Shown here: piece after piece, positions 1-8,594 of the stretch
How the letters are laid out: each line of letters starts with the position of its first letter
How positions within the stretch are numbered: the first letter of the stretch is position 1
Origin: Variovorax paradoxus EPS
Lineage (GTDB): Bacteria > Pseudomonadota > Gammaproteobacteria > Burkholderiales > Burkholderiaceae_C
Assembly (NCBI RefSeq): GCF_000184745.1
Contig: NC_014931.1
Span: forward strand, 930,001-994,000
Direction: 5' to 3'
DNA length: 64,000 nt
Position numbers and translations under genes: made by a program
The notes under the pieces: model-generated
What the model was told of the DNA's origin: nothing
Databases searched by the model: none
What the model saw: the letters and a program-made list of their open reading frames with translations, nothing else

Positions 1-191
1 TGGGCACGCAGCGCGTGTTTCACCAGGGCCAGTGGCACGAGGCCGTGCGCTATGCGCGGCTCGAACTGCCGGTGGCTGCGCGCATCGAAGGGCCCGCGAT
101 CCTGGAACAGGCCGATACAACTGTGTGGCTCGAACCCGGTTTCCATGCCGAAGTCGATGCGCACGGCAATCTGCTGGTGAGGCTGTCATGA
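1..191 (+). CDS. Hydantoinase/oxoprolinase-type subunit A, C-terminal end (partial)
   Basis: Only the last 62 or so codons are inside the window; the reading frame enters at position 3 and stops with TGA at 189-191. The tail reads EGPAILEQADTTVWLEPGF and ends DAHGNLLVRL. This matches the conserved C-terminal barrel of HyuA / N-methylhydantoinase A proteins, which hydrolyse cyclic amides such as hydantoins or 5-oxoproline, usually with ATP. The stop codon overlaps the start of the next gene (ATGA), so the two are translationally coupled and probably belong to one operon. The substrate cannot be deduced from this fragment. Confidence 0.8.
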   Translation, partial: GTQRVFHQGQWHEAVRYARLELPVAARIEGPAILEQADTTVWLEPGFHAEVDAHGNLLVRLS

Positions 192-802
192 GCGAAGCGA
201 CGAAGCCCGTTGCGGCGAAGACGGCGCTGGTCATCATCGACCTGCAGAACGACTTTCTCGATGCGAACGGTGCCTATGCGCGCGGCGGCGACACCAACCC
301 GCTGGCGCTGCTGCTGCCGGCGCGCGTGGCCGAGGTGGCGCGCGTGCTCAAGGCGGCGGGCGGTTTCGTGGTCGCGAGCCAGTTCACGCTGTGGCCCGAT
401 GCGGCCGGCGAACCGATGGTGTCGCCGCATCTGAAGGCGCTGCGCCCATACCTGAAGAAGGGCGACTTCGCACCCGGCAGTTGGGGCCAGGCGAACGTCG
501 ATGCGCTGACCGGGCTTGTCGACGTGACGGTGAGCAAGGTCGCGTATTCAGCCTTCTTCAACACGCAGCTCGATTGGGTGCTGCGCCGCGCGGGCATCGA
601 CACGGTCGCGGTCTGCGGCATCGTCACCAACGGTGGCGTCGCGAGCACGGTGCGCGATGCACACATGCGCGACTACCGCACGCTGGTGCTCGCCGACGGC
701 TGCGCGGCCTTTGGCGAAGAGCGCCACCAGACCTCGCTGGCCGACATGCGCAACGTGGCCGAGGTGACGGACTGCGCAGCCTTCACTGCATCGCTCGCAT
801 GA
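188..802 (+). CDS. Isochorismatase-fold cysteine-hydrolase family protein with Cys replaced by Gly
   Basis: A 204-residue single-domain protein of the isochorismatase/nicotinamidase superfamily. The acid Asp is in VIIDLQNDF (D18) and the Lys is in VSKVAYSAF (K117). The nucleophile motif normally reads TN-x-C-V; here it reads TNGGVAST (147-154), so Gly150 stands where the catalytic Cys is expected. The nearest Cys is C143. The family hydrolyses amides, ureas or carbamoyl compounds, which fits a hydantoinase-adjacent position, but the missing nucleophile leaves the activity uncertain. The ATG start overlaps the upstream stop, and the downstream gene overlaps in the same way (ATGA at 799). Confidence 0.85.
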   Translation: MSEATKPVAAKTALVIIDLQNDFLDANGAYARGGDTNPLALLLPARVAEVARVLKAAGGFVVASQFTLWPDAAGEPMVSPHLKALRPYLKKGDFAPGSWGQANVDALTGLVDVTVSKVAYSAFFNTQLDWVLRRAGIDTVAVCGIVTNGGVASTVRDAHMRDYRTLVLADGCAAFGEERHQTSLADMRNVAEVTDCAAFTASLA

Positions 803-2214
803 CTGGCAGCCCCTCGCGCCTCATCCGCCGCACGGCACGGGTCGAGGCCGATGTGCACGTGCCGGTCGCCATCGTCGGCGGCGGCGCCTGCGGGCTCACG
901 GCCGCGCTGATGCTGGCGGATGCGGGCGTGGAGTGCGTAGTGCTGGAGCGCGATGCGCTGCCAAGCGGCTCGACCGCGCTGTCCTCCGGCTTCATTCCCG
1001 CGCCAGGCACCCGCACGCAGCGCGCGCACGGCGTGCAAGACGACAGCGCCGAGTGCTTCGCCGCCGATATCCAGGCCAAGGCGCACGGGCGCGCGGCGCC
1101 TGCGCTGGTCGAGGCCTACGCGGGCTCCATCGGCCCGGCGCTCGACGCGCTGCAGGAGCGGCATGGGCTGCAGTGGATGCTGCTCGACGGCTTTCTCTAT
1201 CCGGGGCACAGCGTGCATCGCATGCACGCGCTGCCGCAGAAGACCGGGGCGTCGCTGATGGCCGCGCTGCAATCGGCCGTCGAGGCCGCGGGCATTCCGG
1301 TGCTGACGCAGGCGCTGGTCGACACGCTGGTGCTCGATGCCGAGGACCGCGTGATCGGCATCGACTACACCCGGCCCGACGGCAGCCGCGAGACCCTGGC
1401 CTGCGACGCGCTGCTGCTCGCGTGCAACGGCTTCGGCGGCAACGCGCAGATGGTGCGCACGCTGCTGCCCGAGATGGCCGAGGCCACCTTCGGCGGCCAC
1501 ACCGGCAACGACGGCAGCGCGATCCTCTGGGGCGAGTCGCTGGGTGCGCGGCTGCGCGACCTCAGCGGCTACCAGGGCCACGGCTCGTGGGTCACGCCGC
1601 AAGGAGCGCTGATGTCGTGGGCCGTGATGATGGAAGGCGGGGTGCAGATCAACCGCGAAGGCCGGCGCTTTCATGACGAGACCGAGGGTTACTCTGAAGC
1701 CGCGGTGCATGTGCTCGCGCAGCCGGGCGGCATTGCATGGAATGTGTTCGATGCGCCGCTGCTCGCGTTGGCGCGGGGCTTTCCCGATTTCTGCGATGCC
1801 GAAGCGGCGGGCGCCTTGCGGCGCTGCGAATCGGTGGCCGCGCTGGCCGACTGCATCGGCTGTGAGCAAGCGGTTCTGCAGGCCACGCTCGATGCGATGC
1901 GCGGCGGCGCGCCGCTTCCCGATGGCCGCGTCTTCGCACGCGCAATCGACGCCCCGTACTTCGCCGTGAAAGTCACCGGCGCGCTCTTCCACACCCAAGG
2001 CGGCCTCGACACCGCGCCCGACATGCGCGTGCTGCGCGACGACGGCACGCCCTTCGCCAACCTGCTCGCCGCCGGCGGCGCGGCGGGAGGCGTGTCAGGC
2101 GACGCGGTGTGGGGCTATCTCTCCGGCAACGGCCTGCTGAGCGCCGTGGCCGGCGGCTACATCGCGGCACGCACCGCTGCCGCATTGATCCATTCGACGA
2201 AAGCGTCCCCATGA
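799..2214 (+). CDS. FAD-dependent oxidoreductase, fumarate reductase/3-ketosteroid dehydrogenase flavoprotein type
   Basis: A 471-residue flavoprotein. The N-terminal dinucleotide fold has VAIVGGGACGL (G27, G29, G32) and a ribose-binding Glu at E50. The C-terminal FAD segment contains GALFHTQGGLDTAP and a glycine-rich LLAAGGAAGGVSGD stretch, typical of FAD_binding_2 proteins such as fumarate reductase flavoprotein or tricarballylate dehydrogenase (TcuA). No membrane segment or Fe-S motif is seen, so it is probably a soluble dehydrogenase acting on an organic acid. The start overlaps the stop of the upstream gene and the stop overlaps the next start, so it lies in the middle of a polycistron. 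The exact substrate is unknown. Confidence 0.85.
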   Translation: MTGSPSRLIRRTARVEADVHVPVAIVGGGACGLTAALMLADAGVECVVLERDALPSGSTALSSGFIPAPGTRTQRAHGVQDDSAECFAADIQAKAHGRAAPALVEAYAGSIGPALDALQERHGLQWMLLDGFLYPGHSVHRMHALPQKTGASLMAALQSAVEAAGIPVLTQALVDTLVLDAEDRVIGIDYTRPDGSRETLACDALLLACNGFGGNAQMVRTLLPEMAEATFGGHTGNDGSAILWGESLGARLRDLSGYQGHGSWVTPQGALMSWAVMMEGGVQINREGRRFHDETEGYSEAAVHVLAQPGGIAWNVFDAPLLALARGFPDFCDAEAAGALRRCESVAALADCIGCEQAVLQATLDAMRGGAPLPDGRVFARAIDAPYFAVKVTGALFHTQGGLDTAPDMRVLRDDGTPFANLLAAGGAAGGVSGDAVWGYLSGNGLLSAVAGGYIAARTAAALIHSTKASP

Positions 2215-3074
2215 CGAAACCTTCCTTCAAGACCCGGCTCGCACGCAACGACATCGTGCTTGCGCCGGGCGTGTACGACGCGCTCAGCGCCCTGGTGGCC
2301 GAGCAGGCCGGCTTCGAGGCGCTGTACCTCTCGGGCGCCTCGATCGCCTACACGCGGCTGGGCCGCTCCGACATCGGACTCACCACCTTCACCGAGGTGG
2401 CCGACACGCTCGCGCGCATTACGGAGCGGGTGAGCCTGCCGGTGATCGTCGATGCCGACACCGGCTTCGGCAACGCGCTCAACACCCAGCGCACCGTGCG
2501 CGGTTTCGAGCGCGCGGGCGCGGCGATGGTGCAGATCGAGGACCAGACCTTTCCCAAGCGCTGCGGCCACCTCGACGGCAAGGCCGTGGTGCCCGAGCGC
2601 GAGATGGTCGGCAAGCTCAGGGCCGCGCTGGACGCACGTGCATCGAGCGACACGCTGATCCTCGCGCGCACCGATGCCGTGGCGGTCGAAGGGCTCGACG
2701 CGGCGCTCGACCGCGCCGAGGCGTACCTCGCCTGCGGCGTGGACGCGCTCTTCATCGAGGCGCTGCGCTCGCCCGAGCAGATGGACGCGGCTTGCCGGCG
2801 CTTCGGCGACCGCGTGCCGCTGCTGGCGAACATGGTCGAAGGCGGCAAGACGCCGATCCAGGATGCGGATGCGCTGCAGAAGCACGGCTTTCGCATCGCG
2901 ATCTTTCCGGGCGGCACGGCGCGCGCGGTGGTGCACACGCTGCAGGGCTACTACGCGAGCTTGCACAAGCACCGCACCACGCAGCCGTGGCGCGGGCAGA
3001 TGCTGGACTTCGAAGCGCTCAACGAAGTGATCGGCACGCCCGAGCTGATGCGCGAAGGCCGCAAGTACGAGTAG
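2211..3074 (+). CDS. Isocitrate lyase/PEP mutase superfamily lyase (oxaloacetate decarboxylase or methylisocitrate lyase-like)
   Basis: 287 residues with the superfamily signatures: the metal-binding DADTGFG at 81-87 and the KRCGH lyase loop at 116-120 with C118 as likely catalytic residue. LSGAS and E110 also fit the substrate pocket. Members cleave or decarboxylate 2-oxo or branched dicarboxylates (methylisocitrate, 2,3-dimethylmalate, oxaloacetate). The KRCGH motif favours a true C-C lyase over a phosphomutase. It overlaps the FAD oxidoreductase by 4 bp, so it is co-translated with it. Together with the hydantoinase remnant this suggests degradation of a cyclic amide or imide to a dicarboxylic acid (inference). 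A convergent LysR gene ends 12 bp downstream. Confidence 0.85.
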   Translation: MTKPSFKTRLARNDIVLAPGVYDALSALVAEQAGFEALYLSGASIAYTRLGRSDIGLTTFTEVADTLARITERVSLPVIVDADTGFGNALNTQRTVRGFERAGAAMVQIEDQTFPKRCGHLDGKAVVPEREMVGKLRAALDARASSDTLILARTDAVAVEGLDAALDRAEAYLACGVDALFIEALRSPEQMDAACRRFGDRVPLLANMVEGGKTPIQDADALQKHGFRIAIFPGGTARAVVHTLQGYYASLHKHRTTQPWRGQMLDFEALNEVIGTPELMREGRKYE

Positions 3075-3086
3075 GCATCTGCCTCA

Positions 3087-3974
3087 TCAGCGCAACGCGC
3101 GGATCAGTTCGTCGTACACCAGCCGCACCCGCGCCGGAACCGGCGCGCGCTGCGAACGGTAGACATGGATAGGCCAGGGCTCGGGCGCCTCGGCCTCGAG
3201 CACCGCCACCAGCTCGCCCGATTGCAGCAGCGGCTCGGCCAGCGGGCCCACGAGCTGGCCGAAGCCCAGGCCCGCGCGCACCGCGGCGCACTCGGCATCG
3301 ACGTCGTCGGTGACGAAGGCCGGCGCGGCGACCGGCATCTGCCGCCCCTTGCTGAAGAACCACGACCACGGGCGGCCCGAGCTGCGGTCCATCAGCGCGG
3401 TGAGCGGAAAGCCGGGCAGCGCATCGAGGCTTTTCGGAATGCCCGTGCGCTCGATCAGCGCCGGCGTTGCCACCACATAGAGACGCATCTTGCCGACGGT
3501 GCGCGCGACGAAGCGGGCATCGCGGATCGGACCCGCGCGCACACCGATGTCGATCTGCTCGTCGACCACGTCGGCATGGGTCTCCGACAGCCTCAGGTCG
3601 AGCACCAGGCCGGGATGTTCGGCCAGCATCGGCGCCAGCACCTGCGGAATCAGCCGGCGGCCGAACACGTTGGGCGCGGTCACGCGCACCGTGCCGGCGT
3701 GCTGCGACAGCGCGCGCCGGTCGGTGCGGTGGAACAGCGCGTCGACACCGCCCACCGCGGCGCGCGCGCGCTGCGCGAGCTGCCGGCCGAAGTCGGTGAG
3801 CTGCACGCCGCGCGTGCTGCGGTGAAAGAGCGGCTCGCCCAGTTCTTCTTCGAGCTCGCGCACCGCGCGCGTCACGACCTGCGGCGAGACCGATAGGCGC
3901 ACGGCCGCCTCGCGGAAGTTGGCGGCATCGGCGGCGGTGAAGAACACGCGCAGGGCTTCGAGACGGTTGGACAT
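3087..3974 (-). CDS. LysR-family transcriptional regulator
   Basis: 295 residues. The N-terminal winged helix-turn-helix (about residues 4-62) contains FREAAVRLSVSPQVVTRAVR and LFHRSTRGVQLTDFG. The C-terminal periplasmic-binding-like effector domain spans about 90-290. The start ATG at 3974 lies 117 bp from the divergent SDR gene, the classic LysR arrangement, so the SDR at 4092 is the likely target. It also converges on the lyase gene at 3074, leaving no room for a terminator. Effector unknown. Confidence 0.9.
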   Translation of the reverse strand: MSNRLEALRVFFTAADAANFREAAVRLSVSPQVVTRAVRELEEELGEPLFHRSTRGVQLTDFGRQLAQRARAAVGGVDALFHRTDRRALSQHAGTVRVTAPNVFGRRLIPQVLAPMLAEHPGLVLDLRLSETHADVVDEQIDIGVRAGPIRDARFVARTVGKMRLYVVATPALIERTGIPKSLDALPGFPLTALMDRSSGRPWSWFFSKGRQMPVAAPAFVTDDVDAECAAVRAGLGFGQLVGPLAEPLLQSGELVAVLEAEAPEPWPIHVYRSQRAPVPARVRLVYDELIRALR

Positions 3975-3996
3975 GGTGTGTTGCCTTGTTCCTGGA

Positions 3997-4052
3997 TGTG
4001 GAATTCTGAAGTCGCCAGAGTTTCATTTACTGGAACGCGTGAATTTTCCACA
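3997..4052. promoter_or_regulatory. Candidate LysR operator region between divergent genes
   Basis: The 117-bp divergent spacer carries an interrupted inverted repeat, TGTGGAATTC (3997-4006) and GAATTTTCCACA (4041-4052). It is A/T-rich compared with the surrounding genes. Its placement fits a bidirectional promoter with LysR half-sites, but the arms are about 35 bp apart and not identical, so this is tentative. Confidence 0.3.
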
Positions 4053-4091
4053 CTGCATGCACTTCTTCAACACACCCGAAAGGAATTTCCC

Positions 4092-4850
4092 ATGACATCC
4101 GTTCAAGACAACATCAAGGGCAAGGTCGCCATCGTCACCGGCGCCAGCAGCGGCATCGGCGAATCCATGGCCCGCCACCTCGCCGCACGCGGCGCCAAGG
4201 TGGTGCTCGCGGCACGCCGCACGGACCGGCTCGACAAGGTGGTCGCCGAGATTCGCGAGGCTGGCGGCGAAGCCGTTGCCATCGCCACTGACGTGTCCAA
4301 GCGCGCCGATCTGGAAAAGCTTGCCGCCGCCACAGTCGAAACCTTCGGCCGCATCGACGTGCTGGTCAACAACGCGGGCGTGATGCCGCTGTCGCCGCTC
4401 GAGAAGCTCAAGGTCGACGAGTGGGACCGCACCATCGACGTCAACATCAAGGGCGTGCTCTACGGCATCGCCGCGGTGCTGCCGCGCATGCAGGCGCAGG
4501 GCAGCGGGCACATCCTGAACGTCGCGTCGATCGCGGGCATCAAGGTGTTCACGCCGATCGGTACGGTCTACAGCGCGACCAAGCATGCGGTGCGCGCCAT
4601 CTCCGAGGGCTTGCGCGTCGAAGTGGGCAACTCGGGCGTGCGCGTCACGATCGTCTCGCCCGGCGCGGTCGATTCGGAACTGAAGCTCGGCAGCACCGAT
4701 GCGGATGCCGCCGCGGGCCTGAAGGCGTTCTACGACGCCAACCAGATTCCGGCCGATGCGGTCGCCCGTGCGGTGGTCTACGCGGTGGAGCAGCCGGCGA
4801 ACGTGGACATCAACGAGGTGGTCGTGCGGCCGGTGTCACAGGACTTCTGA
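4092..4850 (+). CDS. Short-chain dehydrogenase/reductase (classical SDR)
   Basis: 252 residues with a complete classical SDR set: cofactor motif TGASSGIG (16-23), structural NNAG (93-96), and catalytic S146, Y160 and K164 (YSATK). It should use NAD(P)H to interconvert an alcohol and a ketone. The R-R-T sequence after the second beta strand (LAARRTDRL) suggests NADP preference. The start ATG 4092 is preceded by a good AAAGGA ribosome site at about 4078. It is divergent from the LysR gene, which probably controls it. The convergent TonB receptor ends 30 bp downstream. Substrate not predictable. Confidence 0.9.
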   Translation: MTSVQDNIKGKVAIVTGASSGIGESMARHLAARGAKVVLAARRTDRLDKVVAEIREAGGEAVAIATDVSKRADLEKLAAATVETFGRIDVLVNNAGVMPLSPLEKLKVDEWDRTIDVNIKGVLYGIAAVLPRMQAQGSGHILNVASIAGIKVFTPIGTVYSATKHAVRAISEGLRVEVGNSGVRVTIVSPGAVDSELKLGSTDADAAAGLKAFYDANQIPADAVARAVVYAVEQPANVDINEVVVRPVSQDF

Positions 4851-4880
4851 TCTGCCGCGAGACCCCGGCGCGGATGCGAC

Positions 4881-7268
4881 TCAGAACTGCATCTGCGCCG
4901 AGAACGCGACGCTGCGCGGTGCGCCCGTGTAGTAGCTGTTGAGCCAGTAGCTCTTGTTGGCGACGTTGGCCACGTTCAGCCGCAACGTCAGCGGCTTGCC
5001 CGCTGCCTTGGTGGCGTAGCGGATGCCGATGTCGGCGGTCGTCACTGCCGGCAGGCGGTCGGTGTTGGCCGCGTCGGCCCATTGCCTGACGGTGTAGTAG
5101 ATGCCGCCGGTCAGGGTCAGGCCGGGTACGGGAAGCTCGTACTCGGAGTAGATCTTGGCGATGACCTTCGCCACGTTCTGCGGCGATTTGCCATTGAAAT
5201 CGGAGCCCTTGATCTTGGCGTCGAGGGACGTGACCCCGGCCACCACGCTCCATTTGCTGGTGATCTTGCCCGATGCGCTGAACTCGATGCCCTTGTGGTT
5301 CTGGCGGCCGTTCTGCGTGTAGACGTTGCCGCTGTCGGTGAATTCGTAGGCCTTCTCGATGTCGAACAGCGCGGTGGTCAGCAACAGGTCGCCGACAGTG
5401 GCCTTGAGGCCGATCTCCTTCTGCTTGCTGACCATCGGCGCCAGGATGGTGCGAGCGTTGGATGCGGTGTCCGGTGCAATGCCGCCTTGCTCCAAGCCTT
5501 CGATGTAGCTGGCATAGGTGCTCAGCCACGGCACGGGCTTTAACACCAGCGAGACCGAGGGCGAGTTGCGGCTCTTGTCGTAGTCAGCCTGCGTACGTTC
5601 TCCACTGGAGTTGAGGGTTTGGGTACGGATGGTGCTGCGGTTGAGGCCCAGAAGCACCGACCATTGGTCGTTGAACTGGATGTTGTCGCCGATGACATAG
5701 TTGGTGTTGGTCACGCGGCCCGCGTAGTAGCCGCGGTCGGTGTTCGGGGGGAATTCCGCCTCGGGCACGTAGGTGGGCGCATTGAAAGGATAGGGGCCCA
5801 CATAGCCGGTGCTGGGGGCGTAGTCCGTGCTCCACGACTTGTCGGAATACATGTAGTAGCCGAGGGTCAGCTTGTGCGCGAGAGGCCCGGTATTGAAGCT
5901 AATGTCGGCCATCGCCGAGGCGGCGGTGAAGGCGTCCTTGGTGCGGCCCGAGCGCTGGCGCAGCTGGTTGAAACCTTCAAGGGAGGAGACGTTGTTGAGC
6001 GTGTGGTCCTGCACCGGGCGGTCGATGTTGTCGCGCATGTAGGCACCGCGCAGCGTGACGTTGTCGTTTAGCCGGTAGGTCGCCTTGCTCAGCAGCTTGG
6101 TGTTCTCGAATTCGTCGTTGATCCACGGCTGGCTCCAGTTCCTCTTGGCGTCGGGCGCGCGGCCGTGCGGCACGCCGTTGAAGAACCAGTAGGCCGAGGT
6201 GCCGGAGGTGCGGTACTTGTTGTAGACCCCGTTGAATTCCAGCAGCAGCTTGTCGGTCACTTGCCAGTCGACGGCGGCGCTGACCAGCGTGCGATTGATC
6301 TTCTGGTCATCGATGGCGGTCCCGCCTTCCTGCTTGACCACGTTCAGCCGGTAGCCAACGCGGCCGGCTTCATCGAAGAGGCCGCCGAAGTCGCCGTGGA
6401 CATAGGTCTGGCTGCCGCCGTAGTTGCCGACTGTGACGCTGTTGAGTCGCTCGATGGTCGGGCGCTTGTAAACACTGTTGATCATGCCCCCGGGCGGGGC
6501 TGCACCGAAGAGGAAGCCTGAAAGGCCGTTCAGAATTTCGACACGCTCCTTGTCCTCGACGACCGCCGCGTGGTTGTAGTTGCGGCGCAGGCCGTCTTCC
6601 GCCGTGTTGTAGCCGTCAAAGCCGCGGATGTTGACCGCAGGCGCCCAGCTCGTGATTTGCGGGGTGGTGGTCCGGGTCGATGGATTGAGCTTGTAGATGT
6701 CGTCGGGCGACTGCGCCTGGATGTTCTGAATCAATTCGCGCGGTACCACGCTGATAGAGAACGGCGTGTCCTGCAGGCTCATGCTGCCGAGCGCACCGAC
6801 CGAAGAAATGGTCTTGGCACGGTAGCCGTCGGCGGCGGTTCCTTCCTTTTGCAACGCGGCCGTCGAGTCGGATTCGAGCGCAGCGGTCACGAGCACCGCA
6901 GGCAAGGTACTGCTGTCCGATATCGCCGACGTGATCCGGATGACCACGGCGCTGCCGTCCACGCTCGCGCTGAGGCCGCTGTTGACCAGCAGACGGTCCA
7001 GTGCCTGGCGCGCCGTCAGGTTGCCGGCGACCGCCGGCGCGGATCTTCCAGCAACCAAATCGGGGTGGACCATCAACTGCAGCCGGGCCTGCCGTGCGAG
7101 CTCGTTCAGGGCAGGGCCCAGCGGTTGTGCGGGCACCGCGATGCTGAAGGTGCCGCCCGTCTGCGCGGCGGGTGCCGGTTGGGCATGGACGCTCGGCGCG
7201 CTCCAGGCAGCGATGGCAAGGGCCACCGCGAGGACGGGGGCGGTGGGTCGAGAGCGCGGGTGCGACAT
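4881..7268 (-). CDS. TonB-dependent siderophore receptor with STN signalling domain (FecA/FpvA type)
   Basis: About 795 residues. A signal peptide (AVALAIAAWSAPSVHAQ) is followed by a secretin/TonB N-terminal (STN) domain at about 35-105 (IPVPAQ-like AVPAQPLGPALNELARQA, LLVNSGLSA). Then come a plug domain and a 22-strand barrel ending in the aromatic terminal signature AFSAQMQF. The STN domain is found in receptors that signal through FecR to an ECF sigma factor, and both partners lie immediately upstream (fecR-like, fecI-like). It imports a ferric siderophore across the outer membrane; no biosynthesis genes are nearby, so a xenosiderophore is plausible. ATG 7268 is chosen because the signal peptide begins there. 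The spacer to the fecR-like gene (about 105 bp) has a 6-bp stem-loop near 7333-7351. Confidence 0.9.
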   Translation of the reverse strand: MSHPRSRPTAPVLAVALAIAAWSAPSVHAQPAPAAQTGGTFSIAVPAQPLGPALNELARQARLQLMVHPDLVAGRSAPAVAGNLTARQALDRLLVNSGLSASVDGSAVVIRITSAISDSSTLPAVLVTAALESDSTAALQKEGTAADGYRAKTISSVGALGSMSLQDTPFSISVVPRELIQNIQAQSPDDIYKLNPSTRTTTPQITSWAPAVNIRGFDGYNTAEDGLRRNYNHAAVVEDKERVEILNGLSGFLFGAAPPGGMINSVYKRPTIERLNSVTVGNYGGSQTYVHGDFGGLFDEAGRVGYRLNVVKQEGGTAIDDQKINRTLVSAAVDWQVTDKLLLEFNGVYNKYRTSGTSAYWFFNGVPHGRAPDAKRNWSQPWINDEFENTKLLSKATYRLNDNVTLRGAYMRDNIDRPVQDHTLNNVSSLEGFNQLRQRSGRTKDAFTAASAMADISFNTGPLAHKLTLGYYMYSDKSWSTDYAPSTGYVGPYPFNAPTYVPEAEFPPNTDRGYYAGRVTNTNYVIGDNIQFNDQWSVLLGLNRSTIRTQTLNSSGERTQADYDKSRNSPSVSLVLKPVPWLSTYASYIEGLEQGGIAPDTASNARTILAPMVSKQKEIGLKATVGDLLLTTALFDIEKAYEFTDSGNVYTQNGRQNHKGIEFSASGKITSKWSVVAGVTSLDAKIKGSDFNGKSPQNVAKVIAKIYSEYELPVPGLTLTGGIYYTVRQWADAANTDRLPAVTTADIGIRYATKAAGKPLTLRLNVANVANKSYWLNSYYTGAPRSVAFSAQMQF

Positions 7269-7373
7269 GAAAGCAATCTCCAGGGCGGCAGTTGATAAAC
7301 AAAAGGAACTACCCATGAAGACGCACCAGGTTCAGGACAGTTGAGGTCCTGCCAGGTTCTTTTTTCGAATTTT

Positions 7374-8516
7374 TCAGGACTTGCCGGGACGGTCGGCGGC
7401 GGAGATTTCGGTCTCTGCTCCTCGGGGGTGCAGCTGGACCGGCAGCACTTGGGGCAGGGCCTTGGTGAATGCGCCGAGTTGCCGCAGGTCGAAGCTGCCG
7501 TTGATGCGCATGGCCGCCACCATCGGGTCGCGGAGCGTCAGGCGCGTCGGGCCGTAGCGCTCGAACTCGGCCAGGGCCTGCGACAGCGGCGTGTTCTCGA
7601 AATTCACGCGACCCTCGCGCCAGAGCGTGGCGTTGGTGGGCGAGGTGTCGACGGGCTTGCGCAATGCGCCGCTCGGGTCGGCGGCAACGGCTTCGCCTGC
7701 GCCGAGCAGCACGGGCGCGGCCGGGTTCGCCGAACGCGTGTCGGTGGGTGCCACGCGAACGCGGCCTTCTTCCACCGTCACCCGCACGCCGTCGGCACCC
7801 AGTCCCGTGCCGGTGTTGCGCACCGAGAAGCGCGTGCCCACCACGGTGATGCGCAAGGGGCCGGCCAGCACGTCGAAGGGATGGCCGGCATCGTGTTGCA
7901 CTGTGAACATCGCCTGGCCTTCGGGCAGGCGGACTTCGCGCCGCTGCCTGTAGAGCGTTACCTCTGCACGGGTGGCGGTGTCGAGTTGCAAGCGGCTGCC
8001 GTCGGGCAGTTGCACATCGAGTTGCTGGCCACGCGCGGTGGCGAAAGTCTTGCTGTAGGTGGGCTGGTGCTGCCAGTAGTCCCAACCCATCCAGCCGCCG
8101 GCCACGACAAGGGCGACGCAGGCGGCCGCGGCCAGCGGCACCCATCGGCCGAAGTCGAACGGGCGGGCTCGGCGCGGTGGTTCAGCCCTGGACCCTGCCT
8201 GGGCGCGGATCGAGGCGTGTGCCTGCCTGCCGAGTTTCGCCGTGCGATCCGCCGGCAGTGCGTCCAACCGGTCCCACACGCCAGCGAGCCGTTCAAACGC
8301 TGCCTGGTGTGAAGGCCGAGCTGTGAGCCATGCCTGGAACTGCGCCTCTTGCGCAGCGTCGAGGCCCTCCTGCCGGCGCACCAGCCAATCGGCGGCCGCG
8401 ACATCGGCCGCATCCTGCGCCTCGAAGAATTCCGCGTGTTCGCGCAGTTCCGTGCCGCCTGCCTGGGATGGCGGCGCTGCAGGGAGGCCGGAGCGGGGAG
8501 AAGAGGGCGCTGTCAT
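7374..8516 (-). CDS. FecR-family anti-sigma / sigma regulator, inner membrane
   Basis: About 380 residues from ATG 8516; a GTG at 8588 would add 24 residues and sits 6 bp after the sigma gene stop. The N-terminal DUF4880/FecR_N region (ADWLVRRQEGLDAAQEAQF) binds the sigma factor. A single membrane helix, VPLAAAACVALVVAGGW, follows. The periplasmic FecR domain (RGQQLDVQLPDGSRLQLD...) contacts the STN domain of the receptor, and the C-terminus resembles DUF4974. It transmits the substrate-bound signal of the downstream TonB receptor to the upstream ECF sigma factor. Confidence 0.88.
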   Translation of the reverse strand: MTAPSSPRSGLPAAPPSQAGGTELREHAEFFEAQDAADVAAADWLVRRQEGLDAAQEAQFQAWLTARPSHQAAFERLAGVWDRLDALPADRTAKLGRQAHASIRAQAGSRAEPPRRARPFDFGRWVPLAAAACVALVVAGGWMGWDYWQHQPTYSKTFATARGQQLDVQLPDGSRLQLDTATRAEVTLYRQRREVRLPEGQAMFTVQHDAGHPFDVLAGPLRITVVGTRFSVRNTGTGLGADGVRVTVEEGRVRVAPTDTRSANPAAPVLLGAGEAVAADPSGALRKPVDTSPTNATLWREGRVNFENTPLSQALAEFERYGPTRLTLRDPMVAAMRINGSFDLRQLGAFTKALPQVLPVQLHPRGAETEISAADRPGKS

Positions 8517-8594
8517 GCGGGAGTTCTTGAGATGTAGACGCACGGCCGATCGAAAAGTGGAGGTCGAAGCCCGCCTGCCGTCATGCACCGCCGA

